DNA of 64,000 nucleotides from positions 1,426,001 through 1,490,000 of the forward strand of contig JANUWF010002144.1 of the NCBI GenBank assembly GCA_026120185.1, written 5' to 3'. How positions within the stretch are numbered: the stretch's first letter is position 1; each line of letters begins with the position of its first letter. The notes under the pieces are model-generated. The model was not told where the DNA came from. It searched no databases and saw nothing but the letters and a program-made list of their open reading frames with translations. This DNA comes from Voacanga thouarsii. Taxonomy: Eukaryota; Streptophyta; Magnoliopsida; Gentianales; Apocynaceae. Made by a program: the position numbers and the translations under genes. This document shows positions 37,850 to 54,800 of the stretch, piece by piece.

Positions 37850-38445
37850 AGGAAGACGGTACGCATTTATTGATCTCGCTAAATTCGAATTTGTAACCCT
37901 TGATATTTACGAAAAAAAAATTTTATATGTCATACAAAAATGCATCTAAATGCTAAAAAAAAAAGGAGATCCATATGTCATGTGGATAAAAAGAAAGATT
38001 TGACCACCTGAAGATGGTCGTACTACCCACTGCACGGTATGAATGGTTGCACCTGAAGTTGCAAGATTGTAAAACCGTGAACTCCGTGATGTATAAAACT
38101 ACATCTTAGTTAAAAATTTTACGGAGAAAAAGTTGCGATGAAGTTATATTGGAGAAGACATTCTCCATTTTTCATGTTCTACGAGTAACAATATCGAGAA
38201 AAAGGGTATCCAAAATTGACGACTTTAACATGAGTTATTATTGAGAAATCATGAAGCCGGATGAGCGGCTCAACGGCACTCCCGAAGTGAATGCTTTGTT
38301 GGCTCCAGTAGAAGCCATCGTTATAGTCGTAGTTGTGGCGGTGGCCGTGGTTATGGTCATGGACACACTCGATATTTCCCTTATCACGAGAGAAATACGG
38401 CCACCGAAGTGGAACGAGAAAAGATAATAAGGGAAAAAGATATTT
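37850..38445 (+). pseudogene. Gag remnant of element D
   Basis: Matches the gag region of element C with deletions and frameshifts: TAAATTCGAATTTGTAACCC (37883) mirrors 30799, and CTCGATATTTCCCTTATCAC (38367) mirrors 31428. It stops at AGATATTTCC, where the RKD sequence begins. No functional gag remains. Confidence 0.8.
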
Positions 38446-38448
38446 CCA

Positions 38449-39941
38449 TTAATAATAAGCATCACATCTTTTATTCATAGCACTAGTGTTCATATGAACT
38501 TGATGATACATGCTTATAGTTGCTCTTTTGTAATTGAGTGACAAATGTAAGATGAAGGTTTGTAATTGTTCTTTTTCAATATTTACATTAGAGGACGACA
38601 AACAATTAGTAATTATGGACTTCGACTCCTCTTTTTCGACATCCTCCTCCTTTTCTTTCCCTTTTGAGCCGGCATCGAGACTAGCGGCGAAGTAGCCAGT
38701 AAAATTACTGCGAAATGAGTCTTGAGATTTTATGATCTCCTTAAGTTTATTATATTTCTTATTATATTTGGCCTTGAAGCATGCTTGTCTCAATTTACGT
38801 GTTTGGTCCTCTAAGCTGCGTATTAGGACTTTCTTCCACCAGCTTGTTTTTCACATTCCGATATCGCAATGGCTTCTTGTAATTTCTTCTCGGCCATATG
38901 TCCTCCTTCTTCTTTATTTTGCATATCCTGTAAATCGAAGTGATATCATCGGTTATTTACTTATAAATCTTTCATAGTTTCATACTTACAAATTATAAGT
39001 ATGTATGAGAGAGAACACTGAACATTCTTGATTATGGTCTCCAAGCTCACCAATTTCTGTGAGGCCATCGACGAATTCCTAACTCCCTACATCTTTTCTT
39101 GAGACGGGTTATGCCAATATTCGGTTCTTTGGCTGCGCTCATGATTGGTAGGTAAAAATCTTGCGAAATTGTTTCTCTTGATAGTGTTTGAGAGTTATTG
39201 CCCTTCTTCTCTCTCTGCCTCTTAATCATCTTCTTCTCCCCGGGAATTTTGTGCTGCAATAATATCTTGAACTTCGATATTATGCATTTCATGAGTACTT
39301 ACTCCGACTTCATCTGCCAAGACCACTCATTATTTCTCCTAGAAAAAGAAAATAATATCGATAAAGGTAATACCATTCAAAATCCATGTTTAAATGTATA
39401 ATAACACGGAAACATATTACGGCTTTGTTCAAAATCCATTAGAGAGTAGAAAGGATCATGCACAAGCATATCCTCATTCAAAGGAATAGTATCAAGAGGA
39501 ACGAGTATCAAAAGCGAGTCTCTTGTAGGAGCGAGATCAACTTGGTCCAAAGCGGTATGTTCAAAACTTCCATCGATTTACATAAAAAAAACAAACCAAA
39601 AGAGAGTTTAATTTCATTATCAAGCACACTAAAAACAAATGGAAGCCATCAAAGGTATCTCACACGAAATTAGGAGGAAGTGGTTGGTTTGGAAAGGAAA
39701 ATATATCAAAATCTTACGCGTTCGAATTAGACAGAAGCGGTTGGTTTGAAAAGGAAAACATATCAAAATCTTCTGCGTTCGAATTAGGCAGAAGCGGTTG
39801 GTTTGGAAAGGAAAACATATCAAAATCTTCTGTGTTCGAATTAGGCAGAAGCGGTTGGTTTGGAAATGAAAATACATCAACATCTGCTGCAGAAACTAAG
39901 TCAAAATTTGACCATGTCTCAAATGAATTACGAGTCTCCAT
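38449..39941 (-). pseudogene. RKD-type RWP-RK transcription factor gene copy, captured with introns inside element D
   Basis: Read on the minus strand. Exon 1 (from ATG at 39941): METRNSFETWSN, then 19-residue repeats of the EDFDMFSFPNQPLLPNSNA type, with a stop (TAA, 39714-39716) in one repeat. Exon 2 (about 39570-39385) reads LDQVDLAPTRDSLLILVPLD and FYSLMDFEQ. Exon 3 (39338 to about 39012) starts after CTTTTTCTAG and encodes KKMIKRQREKKG and then the RWP-RK DNA-binding motif: LSRETISQDFYLPI, GITRLKKRCRELGIRRWPHR. Exon 4 (38927-38449) follows TTTACAG, with QNKEEGGHMAEKKLQEA and KLRQACFKAKYNKKYNK. LKKRCRELGIRRWPHR and the RQACFKA tail are hallmarks of plant RKD proteins, which act in egg-cell and early embryo identity. 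Frameshifts (near 39235, 39049 and 38823) and the stop make it a pseudogene. Introns remain because it lies antisense to the element's transcript. Exon ends are approximate. Confidence 0.88.
39668..39890 (-). repeat. 57-bp in-frame tandem repeats in RKD exon 1
   Basis: About 3.7 copies of a 57-bp unit (core GAAGCGGTTGGTTTGGAAA on the plus strand) encode 19-residue repeats ending PNQPLLPNSNA. The copies differ by only a few bases. One copy has GCGTAA where the others have GCAGAA or ACAGAA, which creates the stop. Confidence 0.85.
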
Positions 39942-40002
39942 ATACGCTTTGTGATTTTTGTTTTTGATGTTTACTAATGATCGATAAGCGATATATATAT
40001 CG

Positions 40003-40035
<33 letters not shown>

Positions 40036-40213
40036 CGTATGAGGAAGAAGAAGAGGTAGATGGTAGGTAGAGGGTCGGAGGAGAAGAAAAGACAAGAGAG
40101 GAAGAGAAAAAGTCGATACCGGGAAGAGTGAAAAAAAAAAAAAAGGAGATATTTTTCTTGGCATTTCCTACTTGTCATCATTTTCTTATATTTCTTTTCT
40201 TATTCTCTTGTGA
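39942..40213 (-). promoter_or_regulatory. 5' flank/leader of the captured RKD copy
   Basis: Upstream of the RKD start on the minus strand. It has a TA microsatellite (about 40004-40036) next to a CT-rich, leader-like stretch (40040-40135), then AT-rich DNA to the junction with copia sequence at about 40213. It therefore looks as though part of the original 5' untranslated region or promoter was transduced with the gene. Whether it still drives transcription is unknown. Confidence 0.5.
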
Positions 40214-42310
40214 AATCATTATTCCCTAAATTAGGGGGAGAATAGAAACAGTACAAGAAAGATCGTGATTGGACAACATCATTAAATTATCTTGATCCAC
40301 ATACAAGCGCGTGTGAACTTGAAGTTCAAAAGATAATTCATTTGTAAAGCATTGCAAATCAAATGCCAGACACTTTTGTTGACTCTAGAAGAGTAACAAA
40401 ATCGCATATGCCAGTTATAAATGCTCCTATTCTAATTGAAGTTCCAACAGAACAAAAGATTTTACATATAGCTGCTGAGCCAAAAGCATGCCAGAAGCAT
40501 GGCCGACCTCTTGGTTCTAAAGATAAAAATCCTCGAAAGAAAAGAGGATTAAATGATCCAGAAGATCATATTGAAGAAAAGAATGATAAAGACCAAGAGA
40601 GAAGCGATGACAAAGAACCGAGAAGTTGATGAAAGTAACACTTGAAATTTCTATCAATTATACCACTTCCGGTAGAAGTTGGAATCGGATAGAAAGCTGT
40701 TATTGATAATATATTTGCATACAATATATCTCTTGATGTTACACAGGATAATGATGATCCTGAACCAATATCAGTTGATGAATGTCGGCATAGAAAAGAT
40801 TGGCTGCAATGGAAAGATGCGATTCAATCGGAGTTAAATGCACTGGCAAAACGTGAAGTCTTCGGACTGCGGTCCGAACACCGGAAGGTGTAAAACACTG
40901 TTGGCTACAAATGGATATTTGTGCGAAAGCGCAATGAAAAGAGTGAAATCGTTCGATATAAAGCGCGATTAGTAGCCCAAGGTTTTTCACAAAGACCAGG
41001 TATTGATTATGATGAAACTTATTCTCCTGTTGTTGATGCTATTACACTCCGATATCTTATCGGTTTGGCGGTACATGAAAAGATAGATATGCGCCTATTA
41101 GATGTTGTCACTTGCTTACTTGTATGGAAATTTAGAAAATGATGTTTACATGAAAATCCCGAAGGATTTCATATGCACGAAGCATATAAACATTATCCTC
41201 GTGAAAATTACTCCATCAAGTTGCGAAATCATTATATGGCACTGAAGCAATGCGGCGCATGTGGTTTACACGTCTTAGTGAATATTTATTGAAAGCGGGA
41301 TTTAAAAATGACCGGGTATGTCCATGCGTTTTTATTAAGAAATCTGGTTCTAAATTTGTGATATTAGCTATATATGTTGATGATATTAATCTTATTGGAA
41401 CTCTGAAGAGCTCCAAGAAACAATTGATTATTTAAAAAGAGAATTCGAAATCAAGGATTTTGGTAAAACCAAATTTTGCCTTGGTTTACAAATTGAACAT
41501 TTGGAGAGTGGAACATTTATTCATCAATCAACATATACGAGCAAAAGTGCTAAAAAGATTTTACATGGACAAAGCACATCCATTGAGTATTCCAATGATC
41601 GTGCGATCATTAAATGTGGATAAAGATCCTTTCCGACCTCAAGAAAATGATGAAGAACTCCTTGGTCCTGAAGTACCATATCTCGAGTGCAATTGGTGCA
41701 TTGATGTATCTTGCTAATAATACACGACACGATATTGCTTTTGCTTTGTCAATTTATTAGCAAGATTTAGTTCTTCACCAACACGACGACATTGGAATGG
41801 AATTAAACAAGTCCTTCGATATCTCCAAGCACGTTCTCAAACGGGCTATCTATTTACATGTGGAAATACTTGCTATATCATGGCGTTCTACGAAACAATC
41901 TATAGCGACTACTTCTTCAAATCATGCTTGAAATTATAGCCATTCATGAAGCAAGTCGAGAATGTGTATGGCTAAGATCCATGATTCATTATATCCGAGA
42001 AAGTTGTGGATTATCATCAATCAAAGGTATTCCAACTCCTCTTTATGAAGACAATGCGACTTGCATAGCTCAATTACGAGGAGGATATATTAAAGGAGAT
42101 CGGTCAAAACATATTTCACCAAAATTCTTCTTTACTCATGAACTCTAGAAGAAAGGTGAAATTGATGTGCTACAAATTCGGTCATGTGATAACCTCGCAG
42201 ATATTTTCACGAAGACTTTACCGACTGCAACATTTGAAAAGTTGAGATATAAAATCGGTATGCGTCGGTTTAAAGATTTAAAGGAATCATCTCATCAGGG
42301 GGAGTAATAA
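40214..42310 (+). pseudogene. Reverse transcriptase/RNase H remnant of element D
   Basis: Aligns with 33205-35515 of element C. Pieces include HGRPLGSKDKNPRKKRG (near 40500), FVRKRNEKSEIVRYKARLVA (40921) with FSQRPGIDYDETYSPVVDA, the catalytic YVDDI at about 41374, and RNase H parts AIHEASRECVWLRS and EDNATCIAQLRGGY (41930-42100). Single-base frameshifts are frequent and the integrase is missing. It is not translatable as one protein. Confidence 0.88.
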
Positions 42311-42431
42311 ATGGACATATAGAATAGTGTACTCTTTTTCCTTCACTAGATTTTTTTACCACTGGGTTTTTATCTAGTAAGGTTTTAACGAGGCATATTC
42401 TTTATGTAATGGATGGACATCCAAGGGGGAG

Positions 42432-42797
42432 TATTATGAATTATTGAAATCTTTATTAATTAGTGGAGGCTCCACTAATTATGGATTTATGTGAATTATT
42501 AGAAGATTTTTATGGATGCCCACCATTTAGTGGAGACACCACTAATTAAGATTAGTGGAAGATGATGTATGCCATGATGTAATCCACTAATTAGAGCTCT
42601 ATAAATAGAGCTCTATAAATAGAGCTATTCTCTAAACTTGTAATACACCATTATTTTGTGAAAGAAAGATTAGTGAAAGAAAGATTAGAGAAAATTGTGA
42701 GAGAAAAGAAAGAGAGAAATTCTTGTGCAAAATAGTTAGAGTTTTATTAGTGTGTAGTGTGAAGATTTTATTCTAACACTACCCTAATTTTATAACA
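42432..42797 (+). repeat. 3' LTR of element D with doubled TATA segment
   Basis: 366 bp. It is identical by eye to 37463-37814 except for one base and a 14-bp duplication, GAGCTCTATAAATA. The duplication gives two TATA boxes (42600-42607 and 42614-42621). Confidence 0.93.
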
Positions 42798-42802
42798 AAT
42801 AA

Positions 42803-44860
<2,058 letters not shown>

Positions 44861-45032
44861 ATTGACTTATTCTCAATTCAGTCCTGAAATTACCACAACA
44901 TCCCTCCCAACTACCCACTCTTCACTTGTTATCTTTCTTTCAGGGGTAAGGCAACAACCACCAACACCAGCCACCGTCTGTCCCCACCAAAGTCCTCGGC
45001 CACCCCATCTTCCCAATCCCTCCAAAACCCCT

Positions 45033-45039
45033 TATAAAA
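45033..45039 (+). promoter_or_regulatory. Candidate TATA box of the DAHP synthase gene
   Basis: TATAAAA in CCCCTTATAAAATCCC, 94 bp upstream of the start codon and followed by a CT-rich leader (TCTCTCCTTCCCTTC). Position and context fit a plant core promoter; the transcription start is not known. Confidence 0.55.
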
Positions 45040-45132
45040 TCCCTCCCATCTCTCTCCTTCCCTTCAGGTACCAATCCATACCCTGCAGTAAGAGAAAGGT
45101 ACCACCCAGCATACCTGGATTGCATAACCAGA

Positions 45133-48524
<3,392 letters not shown>

Positions 48525-51500
48525 TAGATCTGTAGATTGTTTTTGATGGATCCACATGTTTGTTCCTTTCACATGAATTTATCTCATCGTGTACCAATAT
48601 AAATATTATGTGTTTTTTTTTAACACCCCCCCCCCAAAAAAAAAAACAGCATTGCTATTTTCTCTGTATATTGGAAGAAACTGTTTGGTTTGAGATTTTG
48701 ATGAGGCAAAGCAATAAAGCGGGAACTTGTTTCGCAACTTGGTATGATATGTTATGTATCATAAGCTGACCAGTGGTTTTTTTTTTTTAATTATTATTAT
48801 TATTATAAATCAAAATAAAGCTGACAGTGATAGTGAGTAGGACATCTTAATGGTTGACTCTTAATTCACTTGTATTTATTAGTGAATATCAAGCAAATAG
48901 GCCAATTGAATAATTAAAGTACCTAGTGACTTTGAGTGTAGCAGCACTCATGCCATTGAACAACTAGCCTAAGTAGGTGCCAATTGAGCAAGTGTAAGTA
49001 GTGGTTCCAGAAGTCTAGAGGTAAAGGCAGAAGTTACAGTTTAGTTGAAAAGAATAGTTACAGAAGATTAGGGGTAAAGATAGAGAAGTGTAGGGGTAAG
49101 TATAGTTTCACAATAATAGTTTAAAAAATTCAGAATAAGTATAGTTTCAAAAGTATTTTTGGTCGTTCAACGGATAAATATAGATAAGTTAGGGTGTAAG
49201 TATAATTTTAGAAGTATAAGGGTAAGGAACCAAAATGAGTAAAAATAGTTTTAGAAAGAACGCAATTGGAAAATAAAGTAGACAATAATAGTTTTATAAA
49301 CTTATATAATAAGTACTAATTTTGAAAGTCAATAATTATTAATTAAAATATATAGAAATAAATATAAAATCATTGTCTTACTTACCAAACTATTTGAAAC
49401 AAAATTTAGAATGACTTAACTATCCAAATAAATCGTTACTTAAATCTACAGGGGAGAAAATTCATCGTTACAATGAGGGAATGGGTTCTAAGACTTCAAA
49501 AAGCTTGATAATTAGCACCGCTACGTACCCATCCTTGGTCAAAAAGTGGCTTGATCTTGAATATTTTCTCATTTATTTGTTCAAAAGACTTTCCTACTCT
49601 GAATTTTGTCTCAAAGTGTCGCATTGAAAGTAGAAACAATGCAAAAAATATGCTTGTTGTATTGGTAAATGCATGTAGAAATAAAATTACAACCCAAGTT
49701 TTGGATTTTGTTGGAACGAATACAAAAGGATTAAAGAGGTCTGAAGGCCCAGTTTAATATCTCCTTGACACGAGTCATTATTATTACTATCATATGTAAA
49801 TGAGGCATTGATAAATTAGTATTATAATTATTGTAGTAAAATTATAATGATATGTAATAATCTTTTTTATTATAGCTTTGAGATAATTGATTGTTTCTTT
49901 TTACCTCCAAATTTATTGAGACATATAATAATTTCTTTCTTATTATAAATATCCACTAACCATTCTTCTCTCATTATCATGAAGAAAAGTTTGTGGGTTT
50001 TAAATATTGTTTAGTTTTATTTTCCAAAAGAAAAACAGAAAATTTTGGCCTTTTTACGAGTTAAAGATCTGCAACCTGCCTTTTCCATTAGGCCCCATTT
50101 GGTTCCATGATTTTTTTTAAAAGGAAAATGAAAAGGGGAAAAGAAAAAAGGGAATATTCAGAAAAATTAATAAAAATTCAGATCTTGTTTGGTAAAATAT
50201 GGAAAATACTATAGAAAAGAAAAAGGGTTTCCAAGAAGACAATTTTCCGTGTTTGGTTTGTGGATTTTAGAATGAAAACGGAAAAGGAATTTTTTTGGGG
50301 TGGGGAGGGGGTTTAAAAAGTGTAATAATTGCCAAAAGAGCAAAATATTACACTTTTTTGTAGGACAATTAAACAACCAAAACTTTTCCTAAAACTAAGA
50401 TTAAATTTCATTCGGAAGCATATTATTAACCACAAAATAACAGAAAAAATAAAAAAAGAAAAAAAAAGCACAAACAGATAATATATTTGAAAACTAATCA
50501 ATAAAGAAAGGCTAGTGATAATGCCAAAACAATTTTCCTCCTGTCAGAGGATTTTTTATTCAAATAACAGTACCATCCTTTTGGTCAAAGAGAATAAATA
50601 TTATTCTTCTAATTTGATTACAAATTAAAAAGTTTACCAAATTACTTCATCTCTCTGTACCCTAACTTTTCTCTCACTATTTATTCATTCTCCTAACTTT
50701 GAATTATTCACTCCACCATTCTTTCTAAATTCACCCCCCCCCCCCGCGCCCAGCCCCCCTCCCATAACAAAGTTTTACCATGATCTATTTATTAGAAAAA
50801 AATTACTCAGTGGGGAGTTTGTTTCTAGTACTCCCTAACACTCTTTTTCTAAGGCATATTAAGATTTGAACTACTGAATCGAGCTTCATTGTCATGAAAT
50901 GATCTATTCAATCAAGGCTTCCGGAGTCCCTGGAAAGCTCTCAACATTGCAGACATCTTTTTGAAGGTCCTTAAGAATCAGAAAAGATGGAAGAGAAGAC
51001 ATTCATACATGCAGCAATTCCAACATTGCCAATGATGAACATGCTAGTAGGCTTAGTGTGTGTGTAAGAACAACCGAACATTAAGAGAATGAATAAATGG
51101 TGAGAGAAGGGAATAGAGAGATGGAACAATTAGGTAGGGTTTTTAATTTATAATTAATTAGAAGATTACTTTTTAATTCTCTTTAACTAAAAAGATAATA
51201 ATATCATTTGAAAAAAAATATTATTATAGAAAGAAAATCGTTTTGTTATTATTTAAAGACGTTGATTAAAAATACAAATTTTGTTTATTAAAATAAATAT
51301 AAACACGTCAAATTTTTTAAGAGTATAACAGAAATTTCACAACATTTGTTATAATATTAATTAGAACAAACATATTTAAAATGTAGCAAAATTTCAGCCC
51401 TGAATACAGATATTCCGTTCAATACTACAGCATTTATTTATTTATTTTTAAATCGCAGTACTACAAAAATTTCTTAGCAAATACTACACCGACTTCCTCG

Positions 51501-51811
51501 TGGCAGCAGGAACACGTTGTAGCCGGGGTTACACTTCGTGTAAGAAAACGAGGAAAAGATGGTCAAGTATTTCCACGTAGGTCGCGCTTTTTACATCAAC
51601 CCAATAATAATAATAATAATAAAAGGAAAAAAAAAGGAGAAAAATCTACCATTCACGCGCCGTGGCGGTTGGAACTAATTTTTATTCTTTTACGCAGCTT
51701 AAACATTCTGAAATTCCCACCTTTGAAAAGGCGAAAACTACTTGAGCAAAATACATACTCTGCTGTGCTTGATTTTTGTTGAATTGGATTTAGAGTTAGA
51801 GAATTGGGAGG
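48525..51811. other. Intergenic region between DAHP synthase and the JmjC gene
   Basis: No gene is recognised. 48620-48650 has adjacent C and A runs. 48990-49290 is built of degenerate repeats around GGGGTAAGTATAGTTT/AGGGTAAGTATA. 50090-50300 has a GGCCCCATTTGGTTCC-type stretch often seen at ends of plant miniature transposons, but I could not find a matching inverted end. 50735-50765 is a C-rich run. ORFs at 49551-49757 and 50313-50501 look like chance. The 200-300 bp before 51812 probably hold the next promoter. Confidence 0.5.
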
Positions 51812-54800
51812 ATGATGGAAGTGGATGAGAATTGTCAATCGCAATCTTCATTTGTAGCGGCCACGCCCAGAGATCGAAGAGCCGAGGCTCTGGGCGATCT
51901 CCGCGTGCTTCCGGATGAAATCTTGTGCGCCATATTAACTTATCTGTCTCCTCATGATATTGGGCGTCTCTCTTGCGTTAGCAGGTCACTCAATTCTCCT
52001 TAATTTCTCGTCATCTTTATTGTATTTACTGTTCTATTTTTGCTTTTTTTTTTATTGAATTTCAATTTTTGAAGGTTGAAAATTTGGAGAAAGGTATTTG
52101 TAATTTTGAATTTGGAGCCATGGGAATGAGTAGGATTTTGAATGGAATTGAAGTGAGCTTAGTTCTTCTTTGGAGCTAGCATTGGCAATAGTAAGTGTGT
52201 TTAAGGAAATCAAAGTGACTATGTTGTTTGGGGACTAAAAGGAAAAGAAGAAGACAGCCATCATAGTCCATTTGCATTTAAGAACAGAAAATGTTTTGCT
52301 TGTTTAGTGATTCGGAAAGTTTGGAGCTCAAATTCATTGCATGCAAATTGAGTGAGAGATAATGTCAACTCTCTGTCCTCCCTTCTTTTCAATGCTTCAA
52401 AAATTTGCATTTAGTACTTTTTTTTTAATATATGTATAGTTTTTTGTGTCTTATTTCGTCTTTTGAAGGTAACAGAAGGTTTGAACAAAAAGGAAGGGTA
52501 ATAGCAGATTAAGTTTCAATGACCAAGACATAACACTCTGAAGTTTCTATGTTTTTAGTTATACTCAATAATTTGATGAACTTCATCACACTGTTTGCTG
52601 ATGAAAACTCCATCCCTTCCCGAGTTAGTTGACATTTCTTTGTCACATATGCAGTGTAATGTATATTTTCTGCAATGAGGAGCCATTGTGGATGACTCTA
52701 TGCCTTAAAAATGTGAATCGTCAACTTCAATACAGAGGCTCATGGAAGAAAACAACTTTTCATCAGTATGATTGCTTGGCTTTGTTAGTAAATTTTACTA
52801 CCTATATCACCATTTCCATAATGTTTAATTCTTCTTTTTTTTTTTAAAGATTGGATGTCACTGCATATGAGGAATCTCCCCCAAAAACACTGCATTTTGA
52901 TGGTAAGTATGGGGGGCAATTTTTTTTAACTTTGTTATTGTTGCTTTATGCTTCTCCCGAAAGTGATGGCATTTCAATTCCTCTAGGATTTTGCTCTTTG
53001 TTTCTTTATCGGAGATTATATCGATGCTATACCACATTGGATGGATTCTCCTTTGATGGTGGAAATGTGGAAAGAAACAAAGACCTTTCTTTGGAAGAGT
53101 TTCATACAAATTATGATGGGCAGAAACCGGTAAGACACGCTAACAACACTGATCTTGTTGAAAATGTTTTTCAGCTGGATCAGACTAGGCAAGCTTTTTT
53201 CCTTGATTTGCAAAACACCTTTATTCCTGAATGAGGATATTCTAACTTTGCACAAATCTCTACGTCTTGGATTTAAACTTCTTATGAAGGCATAACTTCT
53301 GTATTCATATTATGATTACTGAGTTTTAGCTTCAAAAGTTGGCCTGTCTTATGTGAAGACAAAGAATTGATAGAAATAATGCCAGAAACATACTTTGACC
53401 TTTCAAAATGGATTTGAATCAATTAGAAATAGTAATAGCAGAAGTTGCCCTGCTATATGGAAGTATGACTAATTCTTTTAGCTAACATGACAAGTACTTA
53501 TTTATTTATTTTTGATTACTTTGTTTATGGTATTCGTGTTTTACAAAGGTGCTTGATATTTGAGGATAAAAGCCAGAAACCTTGCACTTACCAGTTTTTT
53601 CATGTCAGCTACATGTTTTTAACTTATGTGGACATCATAGGCATTATATCCATCCAACCAAAAATTTTTTAAAAAATATGGCATTGTGTAGCTTATCTAC
53701 TATCTTATACCATTTGACAGGTTTTAATTAGTGGCCTGGCTGACACTTGGCCTGCCAGGAAGGCATGGACACCCGAACACTTACTGATGAACTATGGAGA
53801 TTTAACATTTCGATTATCTCAGAGGAGTTCTCGGAAGATTACAATGAAATTTAAGGATTATGTGTCATACATGCAAATTCAGCATGATGAGGATCCCCTC
53901 TATGTGTTTGATGACAAGGTGCCCACTAATAACTGTTCTATTCCAGTTTAGAATTTAAAGTGCTTTTCTTTTCCTTTTTTTTTTTTGGTTACCATCAATT
54001 TTTATTCTCAGCTATTGTAATTTCTATTCATGTAGTTTGGAGAAGTTGCACCTTCTTTGCTTCTGGATTACAGTGTGCCACATCTGTTCCAAGAAGACTT
54101 CTTTGATGTATTAGATAGGGAAGAAAGACCCCCTTTCAGATGGCTGATTGTCGGACCAGAGAGGTCTGGTGCTTCTTGGCATGTTGATCCAGCTCTTACT
54201 AGTGCTTGGAATACCCTCCTTTGTGGTCGTAAAAGGTATTCAGAAAATGACTAGCATATGACATGCTTCTCATGCCAAAAAGTAGTCCTTGCCTGCTGCA
54301 GTTTTATTTTTCAACAAATTTGATCTGTATTAGTTGTGGTAGTTGGAGAACAAGTGCTCATTTGAACATTTTATCCAGGATTTTCAATGAGTTTGGCCTT
54401 CCTTGTGACACTAGGTCTCCGACCAGCAATTTTGATGCCATTTTATTAAGCAAAGAGAAACGTTGTTGTCAAATAAGGTTCAGGGTGATGGTTACAAACA
54501 AAAAATATCATAAATATATGATCATCAAGAGTTTTCCCAGAGTTGCTGTGTTTATCTTTTGCAGTTAGATTCAAAGTTTTAAGAACAATACCTGACAAGA
54601 GAAGCTCAAATCAAATGTATGACCTTGTTGATGGAAATTTTTAATGGGATAAAGCTGGAAATCAGACTACATTTGGATGGTTTCCCAACCAATTTTCAGA
54701 TATTGTTAGCACATAATTCTGCTCAGGTTGGACGACACCTTAGAAAGTACAAATGCTGCTTCCTGGGAAATCACTCGAACCTCCAAGCTGTTCACAATAA

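Larger units (their letters stand above)
37463..42797 (+). mobile_element. Non-autonomous Ty1/copia element D carrying an antisense RKD gene copy
   Basis: LTRs 37463-37814 and 42432-42797 lie inside a perfect target duplication AATAA (37458-37462, 42798-42802). By eye the LTRs differ by one substitution (ATGTCC versus ATGCCC) and one 14-bp tandem duplication, so insertion was recent. The primer-binding region CGTTATCAACACGAGTCTC follows the 5' LTR, and CCAAGGGGGAG precedes the 3' LTR. A gag remnant (37850-38445) and reverse transcriptase/RNase H remnants (40214-42310) align with element C. The part equivalent to about 31520-33205 of C (gag zinc knuckle, protease, integrase) is replaced by about 1.77 kb of plant RKD gene in reverse orientation. 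It must have been mobilised by proteins from other copies. Confidence 0.92.

Noticed and set aside
39668..39890. Possible CRISPR-like array of 57-bp repeats
   Set aside because: The units are contiguous, without spacers, and in frame with the RKD coding sequence, so they are protein-coding tandem repeats.
38449..39941. RKD copy as a functional gene
   Set aside because: There is an in-frame stop in exon 1 and at least three frameshifts in exons 3 and 4. It lies wholly within a retrotransposon.
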